The notes under the pieces were generated by a model, which searched no databases, was not told the DNA's origin, and saw only the letters and a program-made list of their open reading frames with translations. Below, piece after piece: positions 57,165 to 64,000 of a stretch of 64,000 nucleotides of DNA. Where the stretch lies: assembly GCF_028309625.1 (NCBI RefSeq), contig NZ_JAQMHR010000001.1, positions 372,001-436,000 of the forward strand, given 5' to 3'. Position 1 is the stretch's first letter; each line of letters opens with the position of its first letter. The position numbers were made by a program, and so were the translations under genes. Source of the DNA: Trichococcus sp. K1Tr (GTDB taxonomy: Bacteria; Bacillota; Bacilli; Lactobacillales; Aerococcaceae).

Positions 57165-58256
57165 CTATCCGATTGCTTTCAATGGATCGATTTTGACTAC
57201 TGCCCTTACTGAAAATGCGCCGCCGACCATAGCCATGATGACCAACAAAGCCGCAATGATCACAAGGAAATTCAGGTTCGTTTGGTAAGGGACGGCTGCC
57301 GGCAACACCATTGCCGTTGCGCCCGTCAACAATAACCCGATGCCTACTCCGATAGCGGCCAATAAAAACGTTTGGATAACTACAGATTTTGCGATATAGC
57401 CACTCGAAATCCCTTGCGCTTTCATCACACCGAACATGCTGGTTTTCTGCATAGTCAGCACATAGATGAAGATGCCGATCACGACGGCAGCGATGACGAT
57501 CAGAAAGCCGATCATCAGTCCGAACGTCAACACTTGCGCAGTGTAGCCCGGAATTTCACTGATGTAGTCCGCTATCGAATAGATTTTCAAGTCCGCACTT
57601 CCAGTGTCCACTTCTGCGATGGCATCTCCATTGTCCCTTACGACAATGGCACTGACGCGCCCTTCATCCGATTCGTCGATTTGCTCGAAGCGGACTTCCT
57701 GATAGGAACTGACCGTTGTGTAAAGCACGGGTGCGACGCTGAATCTGGCATCTTCCGTAAACCCGACAACCGTCACTTCTTTGTCGGACCCCGCAAGCTG
57801 CAGGATATCGCCCAATTCGATGCCCTCTTCTTCCTTCAGGCTGATGTCGGCGACGACCTCATCATCGTTTTGGAACGAATCCCCTTCGACCACTTCAGGC
57901 ATCAGGAATTGATCCGCTTCGATTCCGAAGAAAGTCGTATCGATTTTGGCATCATCACCTGATGTTCCTTTTTTGTTGACGACACTCGGTGCTATTCCGA
58001 TTACTGCAGCCTCATCCGCCGCAACCTCATCGATTGCGCCTTTCGGAAGCATCGACATGTTGATGTTTGTATTCGATTCGTCCGTCAGAATGATGCCGTC
58101 AGCATCCCATTTATCTACGCTGGTCCGGTTGTCCTGGGCCAAACCATAGGCAAGACCCACCAAAAAGAACACCAAGTAGGACACCAGCACCATGACGCCG
58201 ATGATCAGCGAAAACCTTGTTTTTGCATGCTTAATTTCTTTCCAAGCTAAGAACAT
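57165..58256 (-). CDS. ABC exporter permease (FtsX/HrtB/DevC type)
   Basis: A 363-residue permease with one N-terminal helix (about 15-38), an extracytoplasmic domain of about 190 residues rich in Asp/Glu, and three C-terminal helices (about 242-265, 288-315, 330-350), the FtsX/MacB-like layout. It contains the HrtB-like N-terminal MFLAWKEIKHAKTRFSLI. GAAGGAG precedes the ATG. It lies 87 bases after the MarR-type gene without a clear promoter or terminator between them, so they are probably co-transcribed. Confidence 0.9.
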   Translation of the reverse strand: MFLAWKEIKHAKTRFSLIIGVMVLVSYLVFFLVGLAYGLAQDNRTSVDKWDADGIILTDESNTNINMSMLPKGAIDEVAADEAAVIGIAPSVVNKKGTSGDDAKIDTTFFGIEADQFLMPEVVEGDSFQNDDEVVADISLKEEEGIELGDILQLAGSDKEVTVVGFTEDARFSVAPVLYTTVSSYQEVRFEQIDESDEGRVSAIVVRDNGDAIAEVDTGSADLKIYSIADYISEIPGYTAQVLTFGLMIGFLIVIAAVVIGIFIYVLTMQKTSMFGVMKAQGISSGYIAKSVVIQTFLLAAIGVGIGLLLTGATAMVLPAAVPYQTNLNFLVIIAALLVIMAMVGGAFSVRAVVKIDPLKAIG

Positions 58257-58343
58257 TTTTGCAACTCCTTCATTTCTTCTGTTATTTTATCCATCGTTGA
58301 CAAAAAAATAGATTGATCCCTCAAATAGGATGTCTGTCCAGTC

Positions 58344-58799
58344 CTAGCTCGCACCGGTATCTCCTTGTTTCATCGCGCTGTTCAGTATTTTCAACTGCTT
58401 CATCAAAAACAAGCCATCGATGCCCTCAAGGTTGCAGGCATTCACTTCGGACAAAATCGCCAAATTGATCGCCTTCTTTGAAGTGACGCCTTTTTCACTC
58501 AATGAAACGATTGTAGCGCGCTTATCCAAAAGGGACGGTTCCTTCGTGAGCCAACCCTGTTTCTCAAGACGGTTCAATATTGGGTTCAACGTTCCGATCC
58601 CCATCCCTAAGCGTTCCCCGATGTGTTTGATCAATGTATTGTCCTCATCCCATAGAGCGAGCAAAACGAGGTACTGCGGGAATGTCAAATGGAAATCTTT
58701 CAATGCACGGTTATACATTTTGCCGAAACCATTTGCAGCCCGATAGACCTCGAAACAAAGCTGATCCTCAAGCGGCCTTTCAAAAATAGATTCATCCAT
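58344..58799 (-). CDS. MarR-family regulator, OhrR-like with Cys15
   Basis: A 151-residue winged-helix regulator. The N-terminus EDQLCFEVYRAANGFGKMYN places Cys15 where OhrR has its peroxide-sensing cysteine, and FHLTFPQYLVLLALWDED with the GTLNPILNRLEKQGWL recognition region follow the OhrR pattern. It may thus sense organic peroxides or related oxidants, though the tyrosines that stabilise oxidised OhrR should be checked. The ATG at 58799 follows AAAGGAGG. A 26-base palindrome overlaps its own promoter (autoregulation). The next genes encode an ABC exporter; sodA is upstream in a separate unit. Confidence 0.87.
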   Translation of the reverse strand: MDESIFERPLEDQLCFEVYRAANGFGKMYNRALKDFHLTFPQYLVLLALWDEDNTLIKHIGERLGMGIGTLNPILNRLEKQGWLTKEPSLLDKRATIVSLSEKGVTSKKAINLAILSEVNACNLEGIDGLFLMKQLKILNSAMKQGDTGAS

Positions 58800-58836
58800 C
58801 CGAAACTGCCTCCTTTCCGAATTTACTTCAATAATC

Positions 58837-58862
58837 AATATACATCTTACAAGATATATATT
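58837..58862. promoter_or_regulatory. Operator palindrome of the OhrR-like regulator
   Basis: AATATACATCTT-AC-AAGATATATATT: 12-base arms with one mismatch. It overlaps the -10 element and start site of the candidate promoter at 58858-58886, the position expected for an autorepressor. Confidence 0.7.
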
Positions 58863-58886
58863 AAGCGATAGAATCTGGAAAGTAAA
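58858..58886 (-). promoter_or_regulatory. Candidate promoter of the OhrR-like/ABC operon
   Basis: TTTACT, a 17-base spacer and TAATAT on the minus strand, 59 bases before the ATG. A second pair, TTAATA-16-TATATT, lies just downstream within the palindrome, so the exact start is uncertain. Confidence 0.45.
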
Positions 58887-58950
58887 ACAATCGCACTTGG
58901 AAGTGCCGCAAACTGAAAAAATCCCGAAATAACAATATTACGATAGCATA

Positions 58951-58986
58951 AAAAAAAGGACTCAGAGCGGGTGCCCTGAATCCTTT
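58951..58986 (-). terminator. Terminator after sodA
   Basis: An 11-pair stem with one G-T pair (AAAGGATTCAG with CTGAGTCCTTT), followed on the minus strand by TTTTTATG, 26 bases after the sodA stop. Confidence 0.85.
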
Positions 58987-59011
58987 AAGTGGATTGCAAT
59001 AACTTTATTGC

Positions 59012-59620
59012 TTATTTTGCGGCGGCTAAACGGCTGTTGACTTCATCCCAGTTCACAAGGTTCCAGAATGCTTTGATGTACTCAGGACGCACGTTCTTGT
59101 AGTTCAAGTAATAAGCGTGTTCCCATACGTCAAGGCCCAAAATCGGCGTTTTGCCTTCGCTGATCGGCGAATCTTGGTTTGGTGTGGAGGTGATTTCCAA
59201 TTTACCATCGGAAACTACCAGCCAAGCCCATCCGGATCCGAAACGGCCTGCAGCAGCTGCAGAGAATTTTTCTTTCATGGCATCAAAACTGCCGAATGCT
59301 TCTTCAATTCCGTCCTTGACAGCTCCTGTAGGTTCTCCGCCTGCATTAGGCGCCAAAACTGTCCAGAATAAGCTGTGGTTTGCATGTCCGCCGCCGTTGT
59401 TGCGGACAGCCGTACGGATGTCCTCCGGAACGCTGTTCAAGTCAGCCAATAATTCCTCAATCGTTTTTTCAGCCAACTCAGGGTGTTTCTCCAATGCTGC
59501 GTTCACGTTTGTGATGTAAGCGTTGTGGTGTTTCTCATGATGCAAATGCATCGTTTCCTCATCGATATATGGTGTCAAAGCGTCGTACGCGTAAGGTAAT
59601 GCTGGTAATGTAAAAGCCAT
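59012..59620 (-). CDS. sodA: Superoxide dismutase, Mn/Fe family
   Basis: Dismutates superoxide in the cytosol. The 202-residue enzyme has all metal ligands: His27 (MHLHHEKHH region), His82 ([11 protein letters not shown]), Asp164 and His168 ([10 protein letters not shown]). The residues GGGHANH and GSGWAWLVV favour manganese, but metal choice is not certain from sequence. AGGAGG precedes the ATG. It has its own promoter (59665-59693) and terminator. In B. subtilis sodA is near yqgB (DUF1189) and pbpA, as here. Confidence 0.97.
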   Translation of the reverse strand: MAFTLPALPYAYDALTPYIDEETMHLHHEKHHNAYITNVNAALEKHPELAEKTIEELLADLNSVPEDIRTAVRNNGGGHANHSLFWTVLAPNAGGEPTGAVKDGIEEAFGSFDAMKEKFSAAAAGRFGSGWAWLVVSDGKLEITSTPNQDSPISEGKTPILGLDVWEHAYYLNYKNVRPEYIKAFWNLVNWDEVNSRLAAAK

Positions 59621-59664
59621 GTTAAATTCCTCCTAAAATAGTTTAGTGATTTCTGACTGATTTC

Positions 59665-59693
59665 ACTGTATCATCAATTGCTCACTTTATCAA
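59665..59693 (-). promoter_or_regulatory. sodA promoter
   Basis: TTGATA, a 17-base spacer and TACAGT on the minus strand, 45 bases before the sodA ATG. Confidence 0.6.
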
Positions 59694-59712
59694 AAATAAA
59701 GCCTCGAAGCCG

Positions 59713-59731
59713 TAGCAATTTTTGATTGCTA
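59713..59731. repeat. Inverted repeat between sodA and the DUF1189 gene
   Basis: TAGCAAT-N5-ATTGCTA, perfect 7-base arms, 20 bases upstream of the sodA -35 and close to the start of the divergent gene. It could be an operator for either; it has no T-run of a terminator. Confidence 0.5.
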
Positions 59732-59732
59732 A

Positions 59733-60551
59733 ATGTATCCATTTTCGATAGACTGGACAAGTATGATGCAGAAAGCGGTGATCACAATCTCAATCGTTAG
59801 TTTAGTCAAAGACAGTTTTATGGATCCAAAGCAATTGTTGGGTGCCAAAACATTAAAAAAAGGCCCTGCCTTTTTGCTCTTCATCTTGCTCTCACTGACC
59901 GTCAGCATCCCCCTGTTTCTGGATGGGTATGCCACGCTGCAAAAATTTTCGGCAGATGCGGGCGTGATAGCGGACAAAATACCTTCATTCACTATTTCGG
60001 ACAGCGAATTGCAGTTGGAGAATCCCTCGGAAAGAGGTTTCATTTATAAAACCGACACAGTCCTGTTGGCTTTCGATAGTCAGGAAGTTTACACGCAGAG
60101 AGAAATCGAAAAAGAAATGTCCTCACCTGTTTTGATTTTGAGTCTCGTATTTTCAAAGGATGCCTTCACACTCTACGCTCAAGACGTCCCATTCAGGTTG
60201 CCCTATGAGCAGTCAGATGACCTTACGGACCAGTCGTTCAAAAAGTTGCTGGGCAATTTTTCCAGCGATCGGCTTTTTTCCGGCGTGATCATGCTCTTGT
60301 TCAGCCTTTTCATTTCTTCGTTCAGTGTGCTTCTGACGCTGTTGATTATCGCGCTGTTCGCGAATGTATTGACAGGATTCATGCGGAAAAAACTCCCGTT
60401 CCGCGAAATATTAAGGATGGCGCTGATTGCCTCCGTCGTCCCGGTGGTTTTCTTTAGCCTATTGAACGGATTCGGCCTCTACCCTATGATTCAGGATGAA
60501 GCGATTGCCCTCATCGGTATTTTCTATTTCTACAGAGCCCTTAAAGAATAG
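59733..60551 (+). CDS. DUF1189 family membrane protein (YqgB-like)
   Basis: A membrane protein of up to 272 residues. The DUF1189 part begins near SLVKDSFMDPKQLLGAKTLK, then a membrane helix (about 45-65), an extracytoplasmic stretch of about 120 residues (about 67-185), and three to four C-terminal helices with PFREILRMALIASVVP. Function unknown to me. The start is uncertain: ATG at 59733 lacks a ribosome site, as do ATGs at 59763 and 59766. The position beside sodA matches yqgB near sodA in B. subtilis. It ends at the terminator shared with cshB. Confidence 0.85.
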   Translation: MYPFSIDWTSMMQKAVITISIVSLVKDSFMDPKQLLGAKTLKKGPAFLLFILLSLTVSIPLFLDGYATLQKFSADAGVIADKIPSFTISDSELQLENPSERGFIYKTDTVLLAFDSQEVYTQREIEKEMSSPVLILSLVFSKDAFTLYAQDVPFRLPYEQSDDLTDQSFKKLLGNFSSDRLFSGVIMLLFSLFISSFSVLLTLLIIALFANVLTGFMRKKLPFREILRMALIASVVPVVFFSLLNGFGLYPMIQDEAIALIGIFYFYRALKE

Positions 60552-60592
60552 CCGGACAGCCGCAACTTTTCGGCAATGTCCGTTTCCTGCCT

Positions 60593-60647
60593 AAAAAGAG
60601 GCCGCAGCAAGATGATCTTTCGATCATCTGCTGCGGCCTCTTTTTTT
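60593..60647. terminator. Bidirectional terminator between the DUF1189 gene and cshB
   Basis: A stem of more than 20 pairs (AAAGAGGCCGCAGCA with its complement, then GATGATC/GATCATC) around a TTTC loop, with T-runs on both strands. Confidence 0.92.
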
Positions 60648-60655
60648 CTTATTTT

Positions 60656-61972
60656 TTACCCGTGGTTGCGGGTTTTGCTTGCTCTTCGTTTGCGTTTCTG
60701 TTGGCTGGCGATATTTTCTTTCAATTTGCGTTTGTAGCCAGGCTTCACTTGTTTCTTAGCCTTGTTTACCATTCCGCGGATGCGGTGATCGGGTTCCAAT
60801 TGACTCGGAGCGTTTCTCATCTCACGGCGTTTTCTTTCGTAAGTTTCAACAAGTTGATCTTTTTCGATAGCGACTGGTTTGAAAACAACCCCATACTTCT
60901 CCAGATCATCGATTGCTTTTTCTTCACCCGGCGCGTACAAAGTGATAGCAGTTCCTTTTAAGTTGCTGCGTCCCGTTCTGCCCGTACGGTGTACGAAGAA
61001 TTCCATGTCCTTCGGCAATTCATAGTTGATGACGTGTGAAACGCCTTCGATATCGATGCCGCGTGCCGCCAAATCGGTAGCCACCATGAATTGGTACTCC
61101 AGATTATGGACTCTTCTCATGATGCGTTTGCGTTCACGAGCCGGCACATCGCCATGCAAGACTGCCGGCTGGATGCCACGTTGTCTCAGTCCATCAGCGA
61201 TTTCCTCGGCATTTTGTTTTGTATTGGCAAAAATCAATGCCAGATATGGTTCTCCCATCGTCAACACTTGATACAGAACATCAATTTTTGCTTGTCCTTT
61301 AGTGGACAGCAACAGATTATCGATTGCCGGTGCAATGATATGTTCCGGTTTCAACTGGACAACGACAGGGTTTTCGACGTATTTCTTCAAGAAACCCTTC
61401 AGTTTCTCTGGAATCGTAGCGGAGAATACCAGCATCTGGAGTTTCTCCGGCAAGCGGCCGGCAATCTGATCGACATCATGCAGGAAGCCCAGATCCAGTG
61501 TCATATCCGCTTCGTCAATGACCATTTTGGATGCGGTATGGATCTTCAGAGCTTGCTCATTGATCAGATCAAGAATTCTGCCGGGAGTCCCGATGACGAT
61601 ATGCGGTTGGTTGTTGACCAGTTTCGACATTTGACGTTTCTTGTCTGTGCCGCCTACGTAGCTGACGATACGGATTTCCTCGGGCGCATTTGAGATCAGT
61701 TGACTAGCTGTCTGATACAGTTGTTCAGCTAGCTCACGGCTAGGTGAAGTGATGACAACTTGGACTTCATTTTTTGATGGATCGATGGCATCGATCAAAG
61801 GCAGCAAGAAGCTATGGCTTTTCCCTGTCCCTGTCTGCGATTGACCAATCACACTCTTGCCGGTTCGAATGATCGGGATAATTTGTTTTTGGATATCGGT
61901 CGGTTCTTTGAAATTCAATTTGCTGATTGCCTCCAGCAAAAATGGCTTCAATTGAAAGTCTTTAAATTCCAC
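60656..61972 (-). CDS. cshB: DEAD-box RNA helicase CshB
   Basis: RNA helicase of the CshB/YqfR type, involved in cold adaptation and ribosome or mRNA handling. The 438 residues equal the length of the B. subtilis protein. Motifs: Q motif PTDIQKQ, Walker A SQTGTGKS (45-52), SPSRELAEQ, GTPGR, VIDEADM, FSATIPE, ATDLAARGIDIEG, HRTGRTGR, and a basic tail (KRKRRASKTRNHG). The start is GTG at 61972, 5-7 bases after GAGGTG; the open frame continues upstream for 66 codons through the promoter and is not coding. An extended -10 lies at 62016-62024. Confidence 0.93.
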   Translation of the reverse strand: MEFKDFQLKPFLLEAISKLNFKEPTDIQKQIIPIIRTGKSVIGQSQTGTGKSHSFLLPLIDAIDPSKNEVQVVITSPSRELAEQLYQTASQLISNAPEEIRIVSYVGGTDKKRQMSKLVNNQPHIVIGTPGRILDLINEQALKIHTASKMVIDEADMTLDLGFLHDVDQIAGRLPEKLQMLVFSATIPEKLKGFLKKYVENPVVVQLKPEHIIAPAIDNLLLSTKGQAKIDVLYQVLTMGEPYLALIFANTKQNAEEIADGLRQRGIQPAVLHGDVPARERKRIMRRVHNLEYQFMVATDLAARGIDIEGVSHVINYELPKDMEFFVHRTGRTGRSNLKGTAITLYAPGEEKAIDDLEKYGVVFKPVAIEKDQLVETYERKRREMRNAPSQLEPDHRIRGMVNKAKKQVKPGYKRKLKENIASQQKRKRRASKTRNHG

Positions 61973-62015
61973 GTTTACACCTCTTGTTTTTCTTCTGCGT
62001 ATTTTATGCCTTACC

Positions 62016-62024
62016 ATTATAACA
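62016..62024 (-). promoter_or_regulatory. Extended -10 promoter of cshB
   Basis: TGTTATAAT on the minus strand, 44 bases before the GTG start. The -35 area is occupied by the palindrome 62032-62045 rather than a consensus hexamer. Confidence 0.55.
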
Positions 62025-62031
62025 CATGCGC

Positions 62032-62045
62032 AAGGTTTAAACCTT
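62032..62045. promoter_or_regulatory. Palindrome at the cshB promoter
   Basis: AAGGTTTAAACCTT, a perfect 14-base palindrome, 7 bases upstream of the cshB extended -10. Its position fits an operator or activator site. Confidence 0.5.
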
Positions 62046-62047
62046 AA

Positions 62048-62067
62048 TTTCAAATAAGAATTTGAAA
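62048..62067. repeat. Second inverted repeat between cshB and zwf
   Basis: TTTCAAAT-AAGA-ATTTGAAA, perfect 8-base arms, directly next to the 14-base palindrome. It could be a second operator or a stem-loop. Confidence 0.5.
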
Positions 62068-62163
62068 ACCAAGCGCTTAAATTTATTATCAATATATTTA
62101 TACACACTGACGAAAGCACCCCGGCAAAGATGCCGTCAACATGAAAACAGACGCTTTCTTTCA

Positions 62164-62192
62164 TTGCCAACCGTAAATGATAATAGTATAAT
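62164..62192 (+). promoter_or_regulatory. zwf promoter
   Basis: TTGCCA, a 17-base spacer and TATAAT (62187-62192), with a second TATAAT at 62195-62200. The leader is about 37 bases and ends in a GGGGGG ribosome site. Confidence 0.75.
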
Positions 62193-62236
62193 GATATAAT
62201 GAATAGAATCTAATCATAATAAAAGGGGGGCATGTA

Positions 62237-63757
62237 ATGATTACCCAAAATACTGCTCTGTTCACTATTTTCGGAGCAACAGGTGATTTGGCTCACCGTA
62301 AACTGTATCCATCATTATTTCGCTTATACAAAAAAGGATTCATCAAAGATAATTTTGCCGTTATCGGAACAGCGCGACGAGACTGGTCCGATGAACATTT
62401 CCGTGAAGTGGTCCTGGATTCCATCAAAGATTTGACTGAGGATAAGGAAGAAGCTGTTTCTTTCGCAGCCCATTTCTATTACATCGCCCACAACGTCAAC
62501 GACTCGGAACACTACGCCAAATTGAAGGTCTTGTCCGAATCCTTGGATGCCAAGTATTCGCTGTCAGGTAACCGCGTTTTCTATCTGGCGATGTCTCCTG
62601 AATTTTTCGGCATCATTGCCGAAAAACTGAAGGAACAAAAGCTGATCACGGAAGACGGCTTCAACCGTTTGATCATCGAGAAGCCTTTCGGACGCGATTT
62701 CGAATCCGCGGATGCGCTGAACACTAAGCTGCGCAAATCCTTTGACGAAAACCAAATTTTCCGTATCGATCATTATTTGGGCAAAGAAATGGTACAAAAC
62801 ATCTCTGCTGTCCGATTCTCGAATATGATTTTCGAATCACTGTGGAACAACAAATACATCGATAACGTTCAGATCACCCTATCCGAGACAGTGGGCGTTG
62901 AGGAACGCGGCGCTTATTACGATAACAATGGCGCTTTGCGCGATATGGTGCAAAATCATATCCTTCAGATCGTTGCCTTGTTGGTTATGGAACCGCCGCT
63001 GTCCTTGCAAGGCGAAGATGTCCGTTCCGAGAAAATTAAAGCTCTTCGTTCCCTGCGTCTGTATAACACACCTGAAGAGGTCAACCGCAACTTTATCCGG
63101 GCCCAGTACGCTGGAAACCCGGCAAAAGCGTTGCAAGCCTACCGGGAGGAACCTAACGTCGATCCTGCTTCATCAAGCGAAACCTTTGTGGCCGGCAAAA
63201 TTTTGGTCGATAATTTCCGTTGGAAAGGCGTTCCTTTCTACATCCGGACCGGCAAACAAATGGCTTCAAAAGAAACATACATCCATATCCAGTTCAAGCA
63301 CGTATCGATGAACATCTTCCCTACGGAAGGCGTCGACGAAATCGCTGAACCGAATGTACTGACCATCCATGTTTCACCGCTGGAAGGCTTCTCCTTACGC
63401 CTGAACGCCAAACGGGTCGGTCAAGGAACCGAGATGAAGAATATCCGCATGCACCACATCTATGATGAGGAAACGCAAGCAAACAGCCCTGAAGCCTATG
63501 AACGCCTCTTACTGGATTGCCTGAACGGCGACCCGACAAACTTTTCCCATTGGGATGAAGTCGCACAATCTTGGCGCTTCGTTGATGAGATCCGCAAAGT
63601 TTGGGACGCCCAAGAAGATTGTACGGATACCCTTTTCGCGTATGAGAGCCACTCAATGGGACCCAAAGAAAGTGACACTTTGCTTGAGCAGGACGGATTC
63701 CGCTGGACTGAATTCAACTGGAGTCAAAGTTACAAAGAAAAACAGGAAAACGAATAA
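62237..63757 (+). CDS. zwf: Glucose-6-phosphate 1-dehydrogenase
   Basis: First enzyme of the oxidative pentose phosphate pathway, making NADPH and 6-phosphogluconolactone. The 506-residue protein has the nucleotide motif GATGDLAHRKLYP (13-25), EKPFGRD, and the active-site signature RIDHYLGKE (about 176-184). AAAAGGGGGG precedes the ATG. With gnd at 42-43.4 kb it completes most of the pathway. It has its own strong promoter and a shared terminator. Confidence 0.98.
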   Translation: MITQNTALFTIFGATGDLAHRKLYPSLFRLYKKGFIKDNFAVIGTARRDWSDEHFREVVLDSIKDLTEDKEEAVSFAAHFYYIAHNVNDSEHYAKLKVLSESLDAKYSLSGNRVFYLAMSPEFFGIIAEKLKEQKLITEDGFNRLIIEKPFGRDFESADALNTKLRKSFDENQIFRIDHYLGKEMVQNISAVRFSNMIFESLWNNKYIDNVQITLSETVGVEERGAYYDNNGALRDMVQNHILQIVALLVMEPPLSLQGEDVRSEKIKALRSLRLYNTPEEVNRNFIRAQYAGNPAKALQAYREEPNVDPASSSETFVAGKILVDNFRWKGVPFYIRTGKQMASKETYIHIQFKHVSMNIFPTEGVDEIAEPNVLTIHVSPLEGFSLRLNAKRVGQGTEMKNIRMHHIYDEETQANSPEAYERLLLDCLNGDPTNFSHWDEVAQSWRFVDEIRKVWDAQEDCTDTLFAYESHSMGPKESDTLLEQDGFRWTEFNWSQSYKEKQENE

Positions 63758-63761
63758 AACT

Positions 63762-63805
63762 AAAGGCCGGACAAAAGCGAAACGACGCTTTTGTCCGGCC
63801 TTTTT
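63762..63805. terminator. Bidirectional terminator between zwf and the DHH gene
   Basis: AAAGGCCGGACAAAAGCG pairs fully with its complement around a 6-base loop, with T-runs at the 3' side on the plus strand and on the minus strand (TTTAGTTTTATT). Confidence 0.92.
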
Positions 63806-63823
63806 CGATTCAAGTCTGTTTCA

Positions 63824-64000
63824 TCAATGCGTGTTCTGCCATTCGATCGCAAGCTCTTCCAATTCCAAAATGATGTCGTTTATCTCCGCCTCATCCTTCG
63901 CGTTCGCTCCGCTCGCAAGCGGGTGCCCGCCTCCGCCATGCCGTTTGGCGACCTCATTGATGATCGGACCTTTTGAGCGCAGTCTGCAGCGGTACGTGCC
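63824..64000 (-). CDS. DHH-family phosphoesterase, C-terminal part (NrnA-like)
   Basis: Only the last 58 residues lie in the window; the gene continues past the right edge. They read through RCRLRSKGPIINEVAKRHGG and contain the DHHA1 signature GGGGHPLASG, followed by an acidic helical end (EINDIILELEELAIEWQN). This matches the C-terminus of NrnA-type enzymes (nanoRNase and pAp phosphatase). The stop is TGA at 63824. It converges with zwf at the terminator. NrnA rather than another DHHA1 protein is likely but not proven. Confidence 0.85.
   Translation of the reverse strand, partial: GTYRCRLRSKGPIINEVAKRHGGGGHPLASGANAKDEAEINDIILELEELAIEWQNTH

Noticed and set aside
62132-62162. Possible CcpA (cre) site upstream of zwf
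   Set aside because: ATGAAAACAGACGCT fits the cre pattern except at the central G, which is normally essential; too weak to report as a site.

Overview
The window is 64 kb of bacterial chromosome, about 45% GC by eye, densely coded, mostly on the minus strand. Gene content (PfkA plus an 585-residue Pyk carrying a PEP-utiliser tail, DnaE, ROK glucokinase, CsrR/ArlR-type two-component pair beside gnd, YfhO, a YidC lipoprotein, DUF1033, DUF4044, DUF2929) and the strong AGGAGG ribosome sites point to a low-GC Firmicute of the Lactobacillales. A Carnobacteriaceae-like host is my best inference; no gene here proves the genus. I see no insertion sequence, prophage, CRISPR, tRNA or rRNA: this is core chromosome.

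Region by region. 1-3.5 kb (minus): cvfB-fur-xerD-deoB operon; deoB runs off the left edge. 3.7-6.5 kb (minus): pfkA-pyk glycolytic operon. 6.8-10.5 kb: dnaE (minus) diverging from a small DUF2929 membrane protein (plus). 10.5-14.6 kb (minus): ruvA-ruvB-queA, msrB, and a DUF937 protein. 14.6-20.5 kb (minus): ymdB-ricA-mutS-mutL. 20.6-29.9 kb (minus): rny, recA (with a LexA box), cinA, pgsA, rodZ, an SDR, and the two M16-like proteins YmfH/YmfF. 30-35 kb (minus): BmpA-NupOPQ nucleoside ABC importer. 35-38 kb (minus): FtsK/SpoIIIE and a DUF1033 protein. 38-39.5 kb (plus): acyP-yidC. 39.6-43.4 kb (minus): gnd, then a response regulator and sensor kinase. 43.6-48 kb: DUF4044 micro-protein (plus), then rpmG, 5-formyl-THF cyclo-ligase, rhomboid, glk, a lipoprotein and a rhodanese-like protein (minus). 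48.1-54.2 kb: a two-gene membrane operon with an MltG/YceG-like product (plus), PBP2b (minus) and YfhO (plus). 54.2-58.9 kb (minus): an OhrR-like MarR regulator, an HrtBA/MacB-like ABC exporter, DUF2177 and a DhaL-DegV fusion. 59-64 kb: sodA (minus), DUF1189 (plus), DEAD-box helicase CshB (minus), zwf (plus) and the 3' end of a DHH phosphoesterase (minus).

How it fits together. Zwf and Gnd give the oxidative pentose phosphate branch; Glk, PfkA and Pyk give glycolysis; DeoB plus the BmpA/Nup importer give nucleoside salvage. MutSL, RuvAB, RecA, DnaE, XerD and FtsK are genome maintenance. RicA and YmdB lie close to RNase Y, matching their known links to RNA turnover. PgsA, RodZ, YidC, PBP2b and YfhO serve the envelope. 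The gene order strongly resembles separate Bacillus subtilis blocks (fur-ripX-drm; mutL to spoIIIE; sodA-pbpA-rpmG-yqgN-gluP-glcK) joined together.

Most interesting accessory piece: the redox-type regulator with Cys15, a 26-bp near-perfect palindrome over its own promoter, and the exporter/DUF2177/DhaL-DegV genes behind it. Other regulatory DNA worth attention: a HutC-like palindrome at the bmpA start site, a hairpin plus U-tract between bmpA and nupO, a terminator-like hairpin in the rpmG leader, and two palindromes between cshB and zwf.
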